Part shown: positions 27,146 to 35,426 of the stretch, one piece after another | Numbering within the stretch: the first letter of the stretch is position 1 | How the letters are laid out: each line of letters begins with the position of its first letter | From: Lachnospiraceae bacterium | GTDB lineage: Bacteria; Bacillota; Clostridia; Lachnospirales; Lachnospiraceae | Length of the DNA: 64,000 nucleotides | Direction: 5' to 3' | Assembly (NCBI GenBank): GCA_022796795.1 | Contig: JAAWJI010000001.1 | Coordinates: 142,410-206,409 of the forward strand | Position numbers and translations under genes: made by a program | The notes under the pieces: model-generated | Told to the model about the DNA's origin: nothing | The model's input: only the letters and a program-made list of their open reading frames with translations | Databases searched by the model: none

Positions 27146-27856
27146 ATGGAAACATACAAAATCCTGCTGGTGGAGGATGAACCGGAGATCAGCGAAATGC
27201 TGAAGAATTATCTGGAAACGGAAAACTATGAGGTGATCTGCGCCTTTGACGGACAGGAAGCATGCAAAAGATTTGACTCTGAGACCGTGCAGCTTGTGCT
27301 GCTGGACTTAATGATCCCTAAGATCAGCGGCCTGGAGGTGATGCGGCATATCCGAAGGGACAGTTTTGTGCCTATTCTCATTATCTCCGCCAAAGATACA
27401 GAGAGCGATAAGGCCCTGGGCCTTGGGCTGGGGGCCGACGATTATATCACAAAGCCTTTTTCCGTGGTGGAGGTTCTGGCACGGATTAAGGCAGCCATTC
27501 GCAGGAACACCCAATATGCCAACGCCTCCTGTGCCGCGCCTGCCGGAGAGATTCTCACAGCGGGAGATCTGGTCATGAATCTGGAAGACCATACCGTGAC
27601 ACGGAAGGGGAAGCCTGTGGAGCTGACTGCAAAGGAATTTGAGATTTTAAAGCTTTTTCTGCAAAATCCCAAACGGGTTTATACCAAAGAGCAGCTTTAT
27701 TCCCTGGTGTGGAAGGACGCCTACCTGGGGGATGAAAATGCGGTAAACGTACATATGAGCAGGCTGCGGAACAAGATCGAGGAGGATTCGCGAAATCCCC
27801 GGTATGTGGTCACAGTCTGGGGCATTGGCTATAAGCTGGGGGAGGGATTAGGATGA
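27146..27856 (+). CDS. OmpR-family response regulator
   Basis: A 236-residue regulator with a receiver domain (acidic LVEDEPE, phospho-acceptor Asp54 in LLDLMIP, conserved KPF lysine) and a C-terminal winged helix (LTAKEFEILKLF, then NVHMSRLRNKIE). Its kinase gene overlaps the end by four bases (ATGA), so the two are translationally coupled. The ABC exporter genes just downstream are the likely target, a layout common for peptide-antibiotic resistance modules. Confidence 0.93.
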   Translation: METYKILLVEDEPEISEMLKNYLETENYEVICAFDGQEACKRFDSETVQLVLLDLMIPKISGLEVMRHIRRDSFVPILIISAKDTESDKALGLGLGADDYITKPFSVVEVLARIKAAIRRNTQYANASCAAPAGEILTAGDLVMNLEDHTVTRKGKPVELTAKEFEILKLFLQNPKRVYTKEQLYSLVWKDAYLGDENAVNVHMSRLRNKIEEDSRNPRYVVTVWGIGYKLGEGLG

Positions 27857-28791
27857 ACGGCGGACTCCTGTTTTTTTTCTGCTTTACCATTGCGGTCCTT
27901 TTGGGGATTATCCTGTACCAGCAGTATACGTTTCATCAGGGAACCCAGGCCAGACTGGGGGAGCTCCACCATACGCTTGGGAAAATCCTGGATGGGGACA
28001 GCAGGGAGCAGGTCATGGTCTTTACGGAGAACCCAAAGCTTAAAGAGCTGGCGGCCCAGATCAACCGTCTGTTGGAGAGACAGCGGAAGATCCAGGCAGA
28101 TTACAGACGCTCAGAGCTGGCCTCCAAGAGAATGTTGTCCAACATTTCTCATGATATGAAAACCCCTATGACTGTTGTTCTGGGATATCTGGAGATTATG
28201 CGGCTCAATGGGCAGGCGGCTCCGGAAATGCTGGAGAAGACGGAGCAGAAGGCCCAAAGCGTGCTGGAGCTCATCAATCAGTTTTTTACCCTGGCAAAGA
28301 TAGAGGCAGGGGATCTGGTGACAGAGCTTTCCAGAATGGATGTATGCGAAATCTGTAGGGAGAGTATTCTGGACTTCTACGAAATTTTATCGGAGGCAGG
28401 ATTTCAGGTTGAGATTATGCTTCCAGAGCAGGCGGTTTATGTTCAGGGAAATCAAGAGGCCCTGAAGCGCATTTTGTTTAACCTTATTTCCAACGTGGTC
28501 CGGTATGGCTCTCAGGGGAAATACCTGGGGCTGTTTTTGCGGGCGGAGGAGAGAGAAGTGTATGTGGATGTGGTTGACAGGGGGAAGGGCATTGAGAAGG
28601 CCTTTGCGGACCGGGTGTTTGACCGGCTGTTCACCATGGAGGACTCTCGCAGCCGCAGCATTCAGGGAAACGGCCTGGGACTTACCATTGCCAAAAATCT
28701 GGCCCTGCAGCTGGGCGGGGATCTTAGCCTGGACAGTACGCCCCATGTGCGCACTGTTTTTACGCTCCATCTGAAAGGGCTGCCCTATTAA
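27853..28791 (+). CDS. Sensor histidine kinase (small, single-TM)
   Basis: A 312-residue kinase with one N-terminal membrane helix (about 5-22), a short linker, the phospho-acceptor NISHDMKTP (His100) and an ATPase domain with NLISNVVRYG, DRGKGIE and GNGLGLTIAKNL. It has almost no extracytoplasmic domain, so it probably senses through its membrane part or through the neighbouring ABC transporter, as reported for kinases tied to antimicrobial-peptide exporters. It is followed by that exporter after 86 bases. Confidence 0.9.
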   Translation: MNGGLLFFFCFTIAVLLGIILYQQYTFHQGTQARLGELHHTLGKILDGDSREQVMVFTENPKLKELAAQINRLLERQRKIQADYRRSELASKRMLSNISHDMKTPMTVVLGYLEIMRLNGQAAPEMLEKTEQKAQSVLELINQFFTLAKIEAGDLVTELSRMDVCEICRESILDFYEILSEAGFQVEIMLPEQAVYVQGNQEALKRILFNLISNVVRYGSQGKYLGLFLRAEEREVYVDVVDRGKGIEKAFADRVFDRLFTMEDSRSRSIQGNGLGLTIAKNLALQLGGDLSLDSTPHVRTVFTLHLKGLPY

Positions 28792-28877
28792 TTAGGGAAG
28801 AAAGAAATTTGTAAGAATTGCGCAAGAGTTTTGAAAATCGCCCCTGCTACAATGAGAGCATGAAAGGAGGCAGGAAA

Positions 28878-29795
28878 ATGTCATATATTATACAGACAGA
28901 CCGCCTGACAAAAACCATTGGCGGCAGGGAATTGGTGAAGGATGTGAACCTGCATGTGAAAGAGGGGGAGGTTTACGGATTCTTAGGCCCCAACGGGGCG
29001 GGCAAGACCACAGTCATGAAGATGCTCACAAACCTGTGGAAACCCACAGAGGGCCAGGTAGAGCTTTTTGGGGAGACCCTGACGCCATGGTCCTACGAAG
29101 TACTGAAGCGTATGGGAAGCATCATTGAATTTCCCACCTTTTACGACTCCCTCACAGGCTATGAAAATTTAAAGCTTCATGCGGAATACATGGGATATTA
29201 TCATCACGGAAGCATCGAAAATGCCCTGGAGCTTCTGGATCTTGGGTCAGCTGGGGGAAAACAGGTGAAGAATTACTCTCTGGGCATGAGGGAACGCCTT
29301 GGCATTGCCCGGGCTATCCTGTGCAAGCCGGAGCTGCTGATCCTGGATGAGCCCACAAACGGTCTGGATCCTGCGGGTATGAAGCAGATTCGGGACCTGT
29401 TGAGAAGCCTCTGTACCGAGTACCAGATTACCGTTTTCATATCCAGCCATATTCTCACGGAAATCGAGAGCATTGCGGATACGGTGGGGATTATCCATCA
29501 CGGCAGGCTGCAAAAGGAGATTGGCATGAGCAAGATCCGGGAGGAAAGCCTGGCCTATACGGAGCTGTCCGTAGAGAATCAGAAAAAAGCGGCCTGGGTA
29601 CTCTCTGAAAAGCTGGGACTGACCAATTTTAAAGTCATGGGGGAGAAGGAGATCCGTATTTATGACAGCCGGATTTCGCCCCAGGAGCTGTCCAGGGAAT
29701 TAGCCCTAAGTGACGTTCCGGTGACGGCTCTTGGGAAGAAAGCGGAGACGCTGGAGGACTATTTCTTGAAAATAACAGGGGAGGAAAAGGCGTAA
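28878..29795 (+). CDS. ABC transporter ATP-binding protein (BcrA-like)
   Basis: A 305-residue ATPase with Walker A GPNGAGKTT, signature YSLGMRERLGIARAI and Walker B LLILDEPTNGLDP. The YSLGMRERL signature is typical of the bacitracin/lantibiotic-resistance subgroup. A C-terminal accessory region of about 90 residues follows. ATG 28878 has AAAGGAGG upstream and replaces an earlier in-frame ATG at 28818. A TACAAT at 28848-28853 may give the pair its own, probably regulator-dependent, promoter. The stop overlaps the start of the permease gene (TAATG). Confidence 0.9.
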   Translation: MSYIIQTDRLTKTIGGRELVKDVNLHVKEGEVYGFLGPNGAGKTTVMKMLTNLWKPTEGQVELFGETLTPWSYEVLKRMGSIIEFPTFYDSLTGYENLKLHAEYMGYYHHGSIENALELLDLGSAGGKQVKNYSLGMRERLGIARAILCKPELLILDEPTNGLDPAGMKQIRDLLRSLCTEYQITVFISSHILTEIESIADTVGIIHHGRLQKEIGMSKIREESLAYTELSVENQKKAAWVLSEKLGLTNFKVMGEKEIRIYDSRISPQELSRELALSDVPVTALGKKAETLEDYFLKITGEEKA

Positions 29796-30502
29796 TGGGG
29801 AAGCTTATTAAATTGGAATGGAAGAAGCATAGGATTGGAGCTTATATAAGAAATGCCGTGATTCTGGCGGCTGTGCTGTGCCTGTTTCTCTACGCTCTGG
29901 CCTATTTGGGGATTGCCAACGATCCGGAAACAGGGGCGCCGGACGCGGCTCCCGGAAACGGAACCATATCCGCGCCTGTGGAGTTGTTTACCAGCATGTC
30001 CTTCCTGATCTTTACCGGGGTCATGTTGGCAGCCTTTATTGTCAGCGCATATAAAAACAAGACCATGAACCTGATGTTTTCCTATCCCATCCGGCGGCAG
30101 AAAATCCTGCTGTCTCAGATGCTGGCAGTCTGGATTTTCAATTTCACAGCCCTGACGCTGACAAAGCTTCTGATCTACGGCTGTATCCTGGCAGGCTCCC
30201 GGTTTCAGCAATCCTCATTTCCCTTGGACTTTGATATGGGAAGCGCAGGCTTTTATGTGCAGCTTTTGGCAAAATCCGCTGTCATTGTTACCATGGGCTT
30301 TATCGCCTTGTTTATTGGCCTGGCCATGAAATCCTCAAAAGCAACCATTGTCTCTTCTTTCCTGCTGATTTTTTTGACCCAGGGAACTGTGGGAGACTTT
30401 ACTCTGGCGGACAAGGCAATCGTTCCGGTGGTTTGCATGGGAATCTCACTGGTATTTGCCTTTCTCTCTCTGTGGGGAGCGCAGACCAGGGATCTGAACT
30501 AA
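29795..30502 (+). CDS. ABC-2 type transporter permease
   Basis: A 235-residue protein with about six membrane helices of the ABC-2 family, expected to form the channel with the BcrA-like ATPase. It starts with the motif LIKLEWKK, typical of such permeases. The pair is coupled to the upstream two-component system and probably protects against a membrane-active peptide, though the substrate is inferred only from family. Its stop overlaps by four bases with the stop of the convergent gene on the other strand, leaving no room for a terminator. Confidence 0.85.
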   Translation: MGKLIKLEWKKHRIGAYIRNAVILAAVLCLFLYALAYLGIANDPETGAPDAAPGNGTISAPVELFTSMSFLIFTGVMLAAFIVSAYKNKTMNLMFSYPIRRQKILLSQMLAVWIFNFTALTLTKLLIYGCILAGSRFQQSSFPLDFDMGSAGFYVQLLAKSAVIVTMGFIALFIGLAMKSSKATIVSSFLLIFLTQGTVGDFTLADKAIVPVVCMGISLVFAFLSLWGAQTRDLN

Positions 30503-31536
30503 AGCATCCGGACAGGCAGAACATAACTTTTCCCCTCAGGAGAGGAGGGGGGATACAGGTCACTGCTCCTTGCAGCGCCTGCCTGCAAAAGCAGCAGGCA
30601 CTGCAGGATGGAGGAGACCAGAAGACCTAAGAGGCTTCCCAGGATACGCAGATCGCGAAAGGACAGAGCTGTTTTTGTGAGACCTAAGAACTGCTCTGTT
30701 TTTTGTGTCAGAAGCCCTGTCCAGAAGGAGAAGTCGGACCAGGCTGTTGGAATATAGTCGTCGGAAAAGTGCAGGCAGGCCAGAAGGATGAGACAGGCTC
30801 CGGTAAATCCCAGCAAAATGGGAAGATCTCTCAGTAGCTCCCGCAAAAGAGGCGTTAAGGGAGCTTGGGGAAGCCGATGCTGCAGGGTCTGAAGGCCTGA
30901 CCGGGCAGTCTTCAGCAGGAAATACAGCAGGATCCAGCAGGGAAACCAGAGAAAGATGCTGCCCAGACTGTAGTACAGGCCGCCCTCCAGAATCGCTGTC
31001 TGTCCCCCGGGAAGCAGGGCGGTAAGCTTTTGCCTGACCACAGAAAGGGGAAGTCCAGGGGCCAGAGCCAAAAGATTGGAGTAGGACTGCTGCGAATTCC
31101 CCTGGATCACGCAGAGCTCCTGGTTCAGATCCAGAATTCCCCGGATGACATAGGGGGTATCCTCATAGTAAAGAATCTGGCCCAGGGCTTCCCGGGAGGA
31201 GTACAGGGTCTCGGCGGTTTTGCGGCTGATGACACATCCAGAGCTGTCTCCGGCATAGGGCAGGCTTCCCAGCGTCAGAGCGTTTGGGGCAATCAGATTC
31301 AACTCTCCTGCAGCTACGATCAGCTCTGCGGCAGCGTGGCGGTTCAGATCCGGATTTTCCAGCAGGGTGTCCGGGAAGCTGGCAAAGAGCGTCAGCTGTT
31401 CCAGGACAGGTCCTGCCTCCGGGTCGCTGTGAGCCCAGAAGTCATGGAGCTGCTCTCTGGTGACGCTTTCTTCCAGCTGGTAAAAGCCCATAAGGCCGGA
31501 GGCTTGCTCCAGATTGTGATAGAAATGCAGGCTCAT
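30499..31536 (-). CDS. MacB/FtsX-like permease domain protein, start uncertain
   Basis: From ATG 31536 the protein has 345 residues: a large extracytoplasmic part of about 200 residues, then three to four membrane helices near 200-330. This resembles a MacB-type permease with a periplasmic core between helices. The same frame stays open upstream to 31620 and encodes a clear membrane helix (LLPWALAGCLLG), but has no ATG, GTG or TTG. Either a CTG (for example 31593) is used, coupled to the HlyD stop at 31599, or the first helix is lost. It is the last gene of the minus-strand block, and no ATPase accompanies it. Confidence 0.65.
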   Translation of the reverse strand: MSLHFYHNLEQASGLMGFYQLEESVTREQLHDFWAHSDPEAGPVLEQLTLFASFPDTLLENPDLNRHAAAELIVAAGELNLIAPNALTLGSLPYAGDSSGCVISRKTAETLYSSREALGQILYYEDTPYVIRGILDLNQELCVIQGNSQQSYSNLLALAPGLPLSVVRQKLTALLPGGQTAILEGGLYYSLGSIFLWFPCWILLYFLLKTARSGLQTLQHRLPQAPLTPLLRELLRDLPILLGFTGACLILLACLHFSDDYIPTAWSDFSFWTGLLTQKTEQFLGLTKTALSFRDLRILGSLLGLLVSSILQCLLLLQAGAARSSDLYPPSSPEGKSYVLPVRML

Positions 31537-31598
31537 GCCTAAGAGACAACCTGCCAGGGCCCAGGGCAGCAGCCTGGAAAACCAGGGTGTCAGTTGTT

Positions 31599-33521
31599 TT
31601 AATCGTCCAGTCGTATGCGGTCACCGCCTTTCACATATTTGTTGGAGGACGTGATGATCTGTGCGTCCCGGGGCAGGGAGGATTGAATGGCAGCATGATT
31701 TGCGTCCTTTTCCAGAACCGTAACGCTTATGGGTACTGCCGTATAGGAATCTCCCAGAATTCCTGTACGCATTTCCACGGTCAGCACAAAGGTGTTTCCG
31801 GAGGATTCATACAGGGCGGTCAGGGGGATCAGCTGCTCGTAGATTGTGTCTGAGGTCTGTTCAAATTCATAGGAGAAGGGCTGGCTGCTCCGGCCGTTGG
31901 TTCCTGTATAGAGGGCATACCAGACCAGGTTGCCCTCTGCGTCTGTCTCCAGACGCTCCACCGTGAGAGACGTGGGTTTGGCTGCCCCGGAAAAAAGAAC
32001 ATCTACCGTATCCCCGGCGGAAATACGGCCGATTTCCTGGGCAGGGATAACGCCGCAGGCTTCCAGCTCCGGGGAGGCCAGGATGATGGTTTCCGTCCCG
32101 GAGGTCAGGGTTCCCTCTGAGACCCCCAGAGCCTCCAGGATGCCGGAAGACTTTGCAGATACCAAGCCCCCGGCGTTTTGAATGGTTTCCAGCTCTTCCA
32201 GTTCTTCTTGCGCTTCCTCCAGATCCAGCTCCATGCCCTGAAGGGTCAGGCGGGAGGATCTTTCCTGCACAGATTCATTGCTCTGGGCGTTGGCTTCCTC
32301 CTGTTCGGCCAGGCGGTAGCTGTCTTTGGCCTGATCGTAGAGACTCTGGGCGCTGTCCAGCTGAGCCTGGGCGGCGTGGATTTCTTGCTCTAAAGCCAGC
32401 TTTTGCTGTTCCAGCGCTTCCTTTTGCTGTTCTTGATCTGGCGCCGGCTGATCCGGGGCCGTGTCTTGCTTTGGGGCCTGTGCGCCAAGAGCAGGCATCT
32501 CTTGTACGGCTGTGTAAGGTATGGCAGTCTTTGCGTCCATACGGGTTGAAGAGCGGGAAAAAGAAGCCTCCGGTTCTGCATTTTGTAAATCCGCTCCAGA
32601 GTCCTTTTCATCCGGCGTTTGTGTCCCCAGGTCCGAATCGGACACATCTGGCGTCTGCGTTTCCGGAGCGTCCCCGGAGGTCTCTGTGTCCGGGGAGTCC
32701 GAGCCGGGTGTTGCCGGCGTCTGAGTTCCTGGGTTAGGGTCGGGTGTTGCCGGCGTCTGAGTCCCTGGGTTAGAGCCGGGTGTCGTAGGTGCCTGAGTTC
32801 CCGGATTAGAACCGGACGCATCCGGTGTCTGAGTTCCCGGGTTAGAATCGGGTGTTGCCGGCGTCTGAGTCCCTGGATTAGAACCGGATGCCCCCGGCGT
32901 TTGTGTCCCCGGGTCAGAACCGGATGCCCCCGGCGTCTGAGTTCCCGGGTTAGAGTCGGGCGTCCCTGGCGTCTGTGTCTCCGATCCAGGTCCCTCCGGC
33001 TTTTTGTCATCTGTCCCGGGGTTTGCCTTTTGCTCCTCCAGGAACCGTTGGTAGGCCTCCTGGGCCTGCCGCAGGTCCTCCCGGGCTTTGTTCCGGGCAT
33101 TCCTTGCGCTGTCCAGGGACAGCTCTGCCTGGGCGGTGGCGGGAAGGCGGGCGGGCGTCTGGCCGTTTAGTTTTTGCTGCTCCATGGTTAGCTTAAGCTT
33201 TTGAATGTTTCGTTTCTGATCCCGGATCTGATCGTTTAGATAGTCGGGATCCAGCTGGATCAATGGGGTTCCTTCCTCCACCTGGGTGCCTGGCTTTGCC
33301 AGAACCAGGGATACCTTCTGGCCGACGGGCAGAAACTGATAGGTGCGGCTCCTGGCAAGAAGGGTTCCGGTGCCGGAAAAGCTATGGGACAGGGTTCCGC
33401 TTTTCCAGGCCGAGGTCTGTACCTGGGCCAGAGTGACGGAATCCGCGCCCCGGGCCACCAGGGTGCAGCAGATCATCAGGATGAAAAAAGAGAGCAGCGC
33501 TCTGCCGATTTTTTCTTTCAT
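31599..33521 (-). CDS. HlyD-type membrane fusion protein with tandem-repeat insertion
   Basis: A 640-residue adaptor protein. It has an N-terminal membrane anchor (about 6-25), a lipoyl-like half (GQKVSLVLAKPGTQVEEGTPL), coiled-coil arms at about 95-165 and 362-448, the second lipoyl half (LVSAKSSGILEALGVSEG), and a beta-barrel C-terminus. The tip of the hairpin is replaced by a low-complexity stretch (about 167-320) containing seven 12-residue Pro/Thr/Ser repeats. Such adaptors link an inner-membrane exporter to the outside; in Gram-positives they help peptide or lipid exporters. It overlaps the open frame of the MacB-like gene. Confidence 0.85.
   Translation of the reverse strand: MKEKIGRALLSFFILMICCTLVARGADSVTLAQVQTSAWKSGTLSHSFSGTGTLLARSRTYQFLPVGQKVSLVLAKPGTQVEEGTPLIQLDPDYLNDQIRDQKRNIQKLKLTMEQQKLNGQTPARLPATAQAELSLDSARNARNKAREDLRQAQEAYQRFLEEQKANPGTDDKKPEGPGSETQTPGTPDSNPGTQTPGASGSDPGTQTPGASGSNPGTQTPATPDSNPGTQTPDASGSNPGTQAPTTPGSNPGTQTPATPDPNPGTQTPATPGSDSPDTETSGDAPETQTPDVSDSDLGTQTPDEKDSGADLQNAEPEASFSRSSTRMDAKTAIPYTAVQEMPALGAQAPKQDTAPDQPAPDQEQQKEALEQQKLALEQEIHAAQAQLDSAQSLYDQAKDSYRLAEQEEANAQSNESVQERSSRLTLQGMELDLEEAQEELEELETIQNAGGLVSAKSSGILEALGVSEGTLTSGTETIILASPELEACGVIPAQEIGRISAGDTVDVLFSGAAKPTSLTVERLETDAEGNLVWYALYTGTNGRSSQPFSYEFEQTSDTIYEQLIPLTALYESSGNTFVLTVEMRTGILGDSYTAVPISVTVLEKDANHAAIQSSLPRDAQIITSSNKYVKGGDRIRLDD
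32700..32951 (-). repeat. 36-base tandem repeat inside the HlyD-like gene
   Basis: Seven in-frame copies of a 36-base unit encode variants of NPGTQTPGASGS, residues 191-274 of the adaptor. Degenerate copies flank it (TQTPGTPDS before, TQTPDVSDSD after). Units differ mainly at the three residues after TQTP, showing both duplication and later drift. The array should extend as a flexible, proline-rich spacer between the two coiled-coil arms. Confidence 0.9.
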
Positions 33522-33544
33522 GGGAATGAGTCTCCTTTTTAGTT

Positions 33545-34420
33545 TTATTCCTTCAGGCCGGAGGCCACTATACCTTGCTGCAGGTATTCCTGGCCCCAGA
33601 GAAAGCCCAGGACTGCAGGCAGCATCATGATCACGGAGGCGGCAAAGGATACGCTTACCTGGTCCGTGGTGATTTCCGGCAGGTACAAGGACAGCGGCAG
33701 CAGAGATTTGGTTTTCAGGAAAGTCATAGGCGCCTCCATGGAATTCCAGTATTCCAGGAAATTCAGGATCAGGGAGGACATGACTCCGGGAGCTCCTAAG
33801 GGAAGACCCATGTACCAGAATAGCTTTAAGGCGCCTGCACCGTCCACCCGGGCCGCTTCTATCAGGGATTCCGGAATGGAGCGAAAAAATTTTTCCATAA
33901 TAAATACCGGAAAGGTAGAAAAAACAGCGGGCAGCCAGATCGCCTGGTGGGTGTCCAGGATGGACAGGCGGCTTAAGACCAGGTAGGTGGAAACCATGGT
34001 TACCTGGAAGGGCATGACCATCAGGACCATATAGAGTAAAAACAGGGGCTTGCGGCCGGGAAATTCATAGCGGGCAAAGGCCCAGGCAGCCGGCATACCC
34101 ATGAGAACCTGGCCTAGGAGGATGGGCAGCACCTGCCGGCAGGAATTCCAGAACATGACAAAAAAATCCGGGGAATCCAAAAGCAGTTCCACATAGGGCT
34201 GCAGGGTGGGATACCTGGGCAGGAGGCGCACAGAGATGGATCCCGTCTGGTTTTCCAGGATCACTCCGTAGGCCTCCTTTAGTTCCCTGGCGCCCATAAG
34301 GGAGTTGGCGGTCATCATCAGCACCGGGAACACCAGGAGGCCTGCCAGAAGGCTCAGGAGGAGCCATCTAAAAAGCCGGGGGAGATATGGGAAGGGGTGT
34401 TTGACAGAGGTGTTTTTCAT
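33545..34420 (-). CDS. Carbohydrate-type ABC permease (MalG family)
   Basis: A 291-residue inner-membrane protein with about six helices. The ATPase-contacting EAA loop is visible as EAARVDGAGALKLFWYMGLP, given here as EAARVDG and LFWYMGLPLGAPG. The family normally partners with a MalF-type permease, a lipoprotein binding protein and a separate MsmK-like ATPase. The first two are encoded upstream on the same strand, the last is not. Between helices 1 and 2 there is a longer external loop of about 65 residues. Confidence 0.88.
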   Translation of the reverse strand: MKNTSVKHPFPYLPRLFRWLLLSLLAGLLVFPVLMMTANSLMGARELKEAYGVILENQTGSISVRLLPRYPTLQPYVELLLDSPDFFVMFWNSCRQVLPILLGQVLMGMPAAWAFARYEFPGRKPLFLLYMVLMVMPFQVTMVSTYLVLSRLSILDTHQAIWLPAVFSTFPVFIMEKFFRSIPESLIEAARVDGAGALKLFWYMGLPLGAPGVMSSLILNFLEYWNSMEAPMTFLKTKSLLPLSLYLPEITTDQVSVSFAASVIMMLPAVLGFLWGQEYLQQGIVASGLKE

Positions 34421-34490
34421 TGTGTTCGCTGTTCCTTTCCTTTTTTCTGTTTTCGCTTTTCGGTCTTGTCCAGACAGAATATCAATCCTG

Positions 34491-35333
34491 CTATTCCTGG
34501 CTGCTTCCGGGATGCAGCACCAGAGCCAGGAGCAGCAGGCTGATAACTGCTGCCAGCATGACGGCGGCCGCGGTCATTTTCTGAATGTCCAGCTTGGTAA
34601 ACCAGTTGTTAAAGAGATGCTGGAGCATGTAAATGCTGTTGTGAGGGTAGCTTCCGGCAATGAGGTAGGCCTCCCGGAATACCCGAAACGCATTGACAAA
34701 GGAGAGAACGCTGATCATGCTGACGCTGCTTTTCATCTGAGGCAGCGTAATAGAAAGAAAACACCGGAGGGGGCCTGCGCCGCTGACCTGGGCCGCCTCA
34801 TATTGCTCCTTTGGGATCTGGGACAGGCCTGCAATCCAGAGAACCATGTCGTATCCTAGATTTTTCCAGATATAGGAAAAGACCAGCACCCAGAATGAGG
34901 CCTCCGTATTCATCCAATCCTGTCCGCCTATTCCCGCCAGGGCCAAAAGCTGATTCAAAATGCCCTGGCTGTGAAAGGTGAGCCGCCAGAATACTACTAC
35001 GGATGCCACGGGAATTGCCATGGGCAGCAGAAACACGGCTTCAAAGAAGGAGCGGGCCTTGGGAAGGTGATAGACCAGGACAGCCAGGAGAAAGGAGAGG
35101 ATCAAAAGGAGAGGAAGGCAGACGGCCAGGAACCGGGCCGTGTGGGAGAGGGCCTGCCGGAAAGCCTCATTCTCCAGCACCTGCCGGTAATTGGAAAGCC
35201 CCACAAAGGCTCCGCCTACTGCCTGATAAAAGGAGCGGCGGATCACGTCCAGAAAGGGCAGCAGCACAAAGACGGCTGTGCCCAAAAGGCTGGGCAGCAA
35301 TAACAGGTATGCGGTTCTTGTCTGATGCTTCAT
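34491..35333 (-). CDS. Carbohydrate-type ABC permease (MalF/UgpA family)
   Basis: A 280-residue inner-membrane protein with six predicted helices and the EAA loop YEAAQVSGAGPLRCFLSITLP, given here as YEAAQVSGAG and FLSITLPQ. It forms the second half of the channel with the MalG-type protein encoded after it. ATG 35333 is preferred to 35369, because AAAGGA precedes it and the first helix follows directly. Confidence 0.9.
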   Translation of the reverse strand: MKHQTRTAYLLLLPSLLGTAVFVLLPFLDVIRRSFYQAVGGAFVGLSNYRQVLENEAFRQALSHTARFLAVCLPLLLILSFLLAVLVYHLPKARSFFEAVFLLPMAIPVASVVVFWRLTFHSQGILNQLLALAGIGGQDWMNTEASFWVLVFSYIWKNLGYDMVLWIAGLSQIPKEQYEAAQVSGAGPLRCFLSITLPQMKSSVSMISVLSFVNAFRVFREAYLIAGSYPHNSIYMLQHLFNNWFTKLDIQKMTAAAVMLAAVISLLLLALVLHPGSSQE

Positions 35334-35426
35334 GCTGTTTCCTTTCTGTAGTAGATCTGCGGTATCCATGGGCCGGCCGCTTCCCCGGATCGTTGGGCAG
35401 AAGCGGGCCGGGAGGCTGTGAAAGAA

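Noticed and set aside
31442..31624. GTG-initiated 60-codon frame over the hlyD end
   Set aside because: Its translation is not hydrophobic and has no family match, whereas the neighbouring frame encodes a good membrane helix continuous with the MacB-like gene.
32700..32951. Possible CRISPR-like array
   Set aside because: The units are contiguous, have no spacers and remain in frame as protein repeats.
32619..33170. Arg/Cys-rich plus-strand frame and similar frames over the repeat
   Set aside because: They are produced by the 36-base repeat being read in other frames and strands; the HlyD frame is the coherent one.
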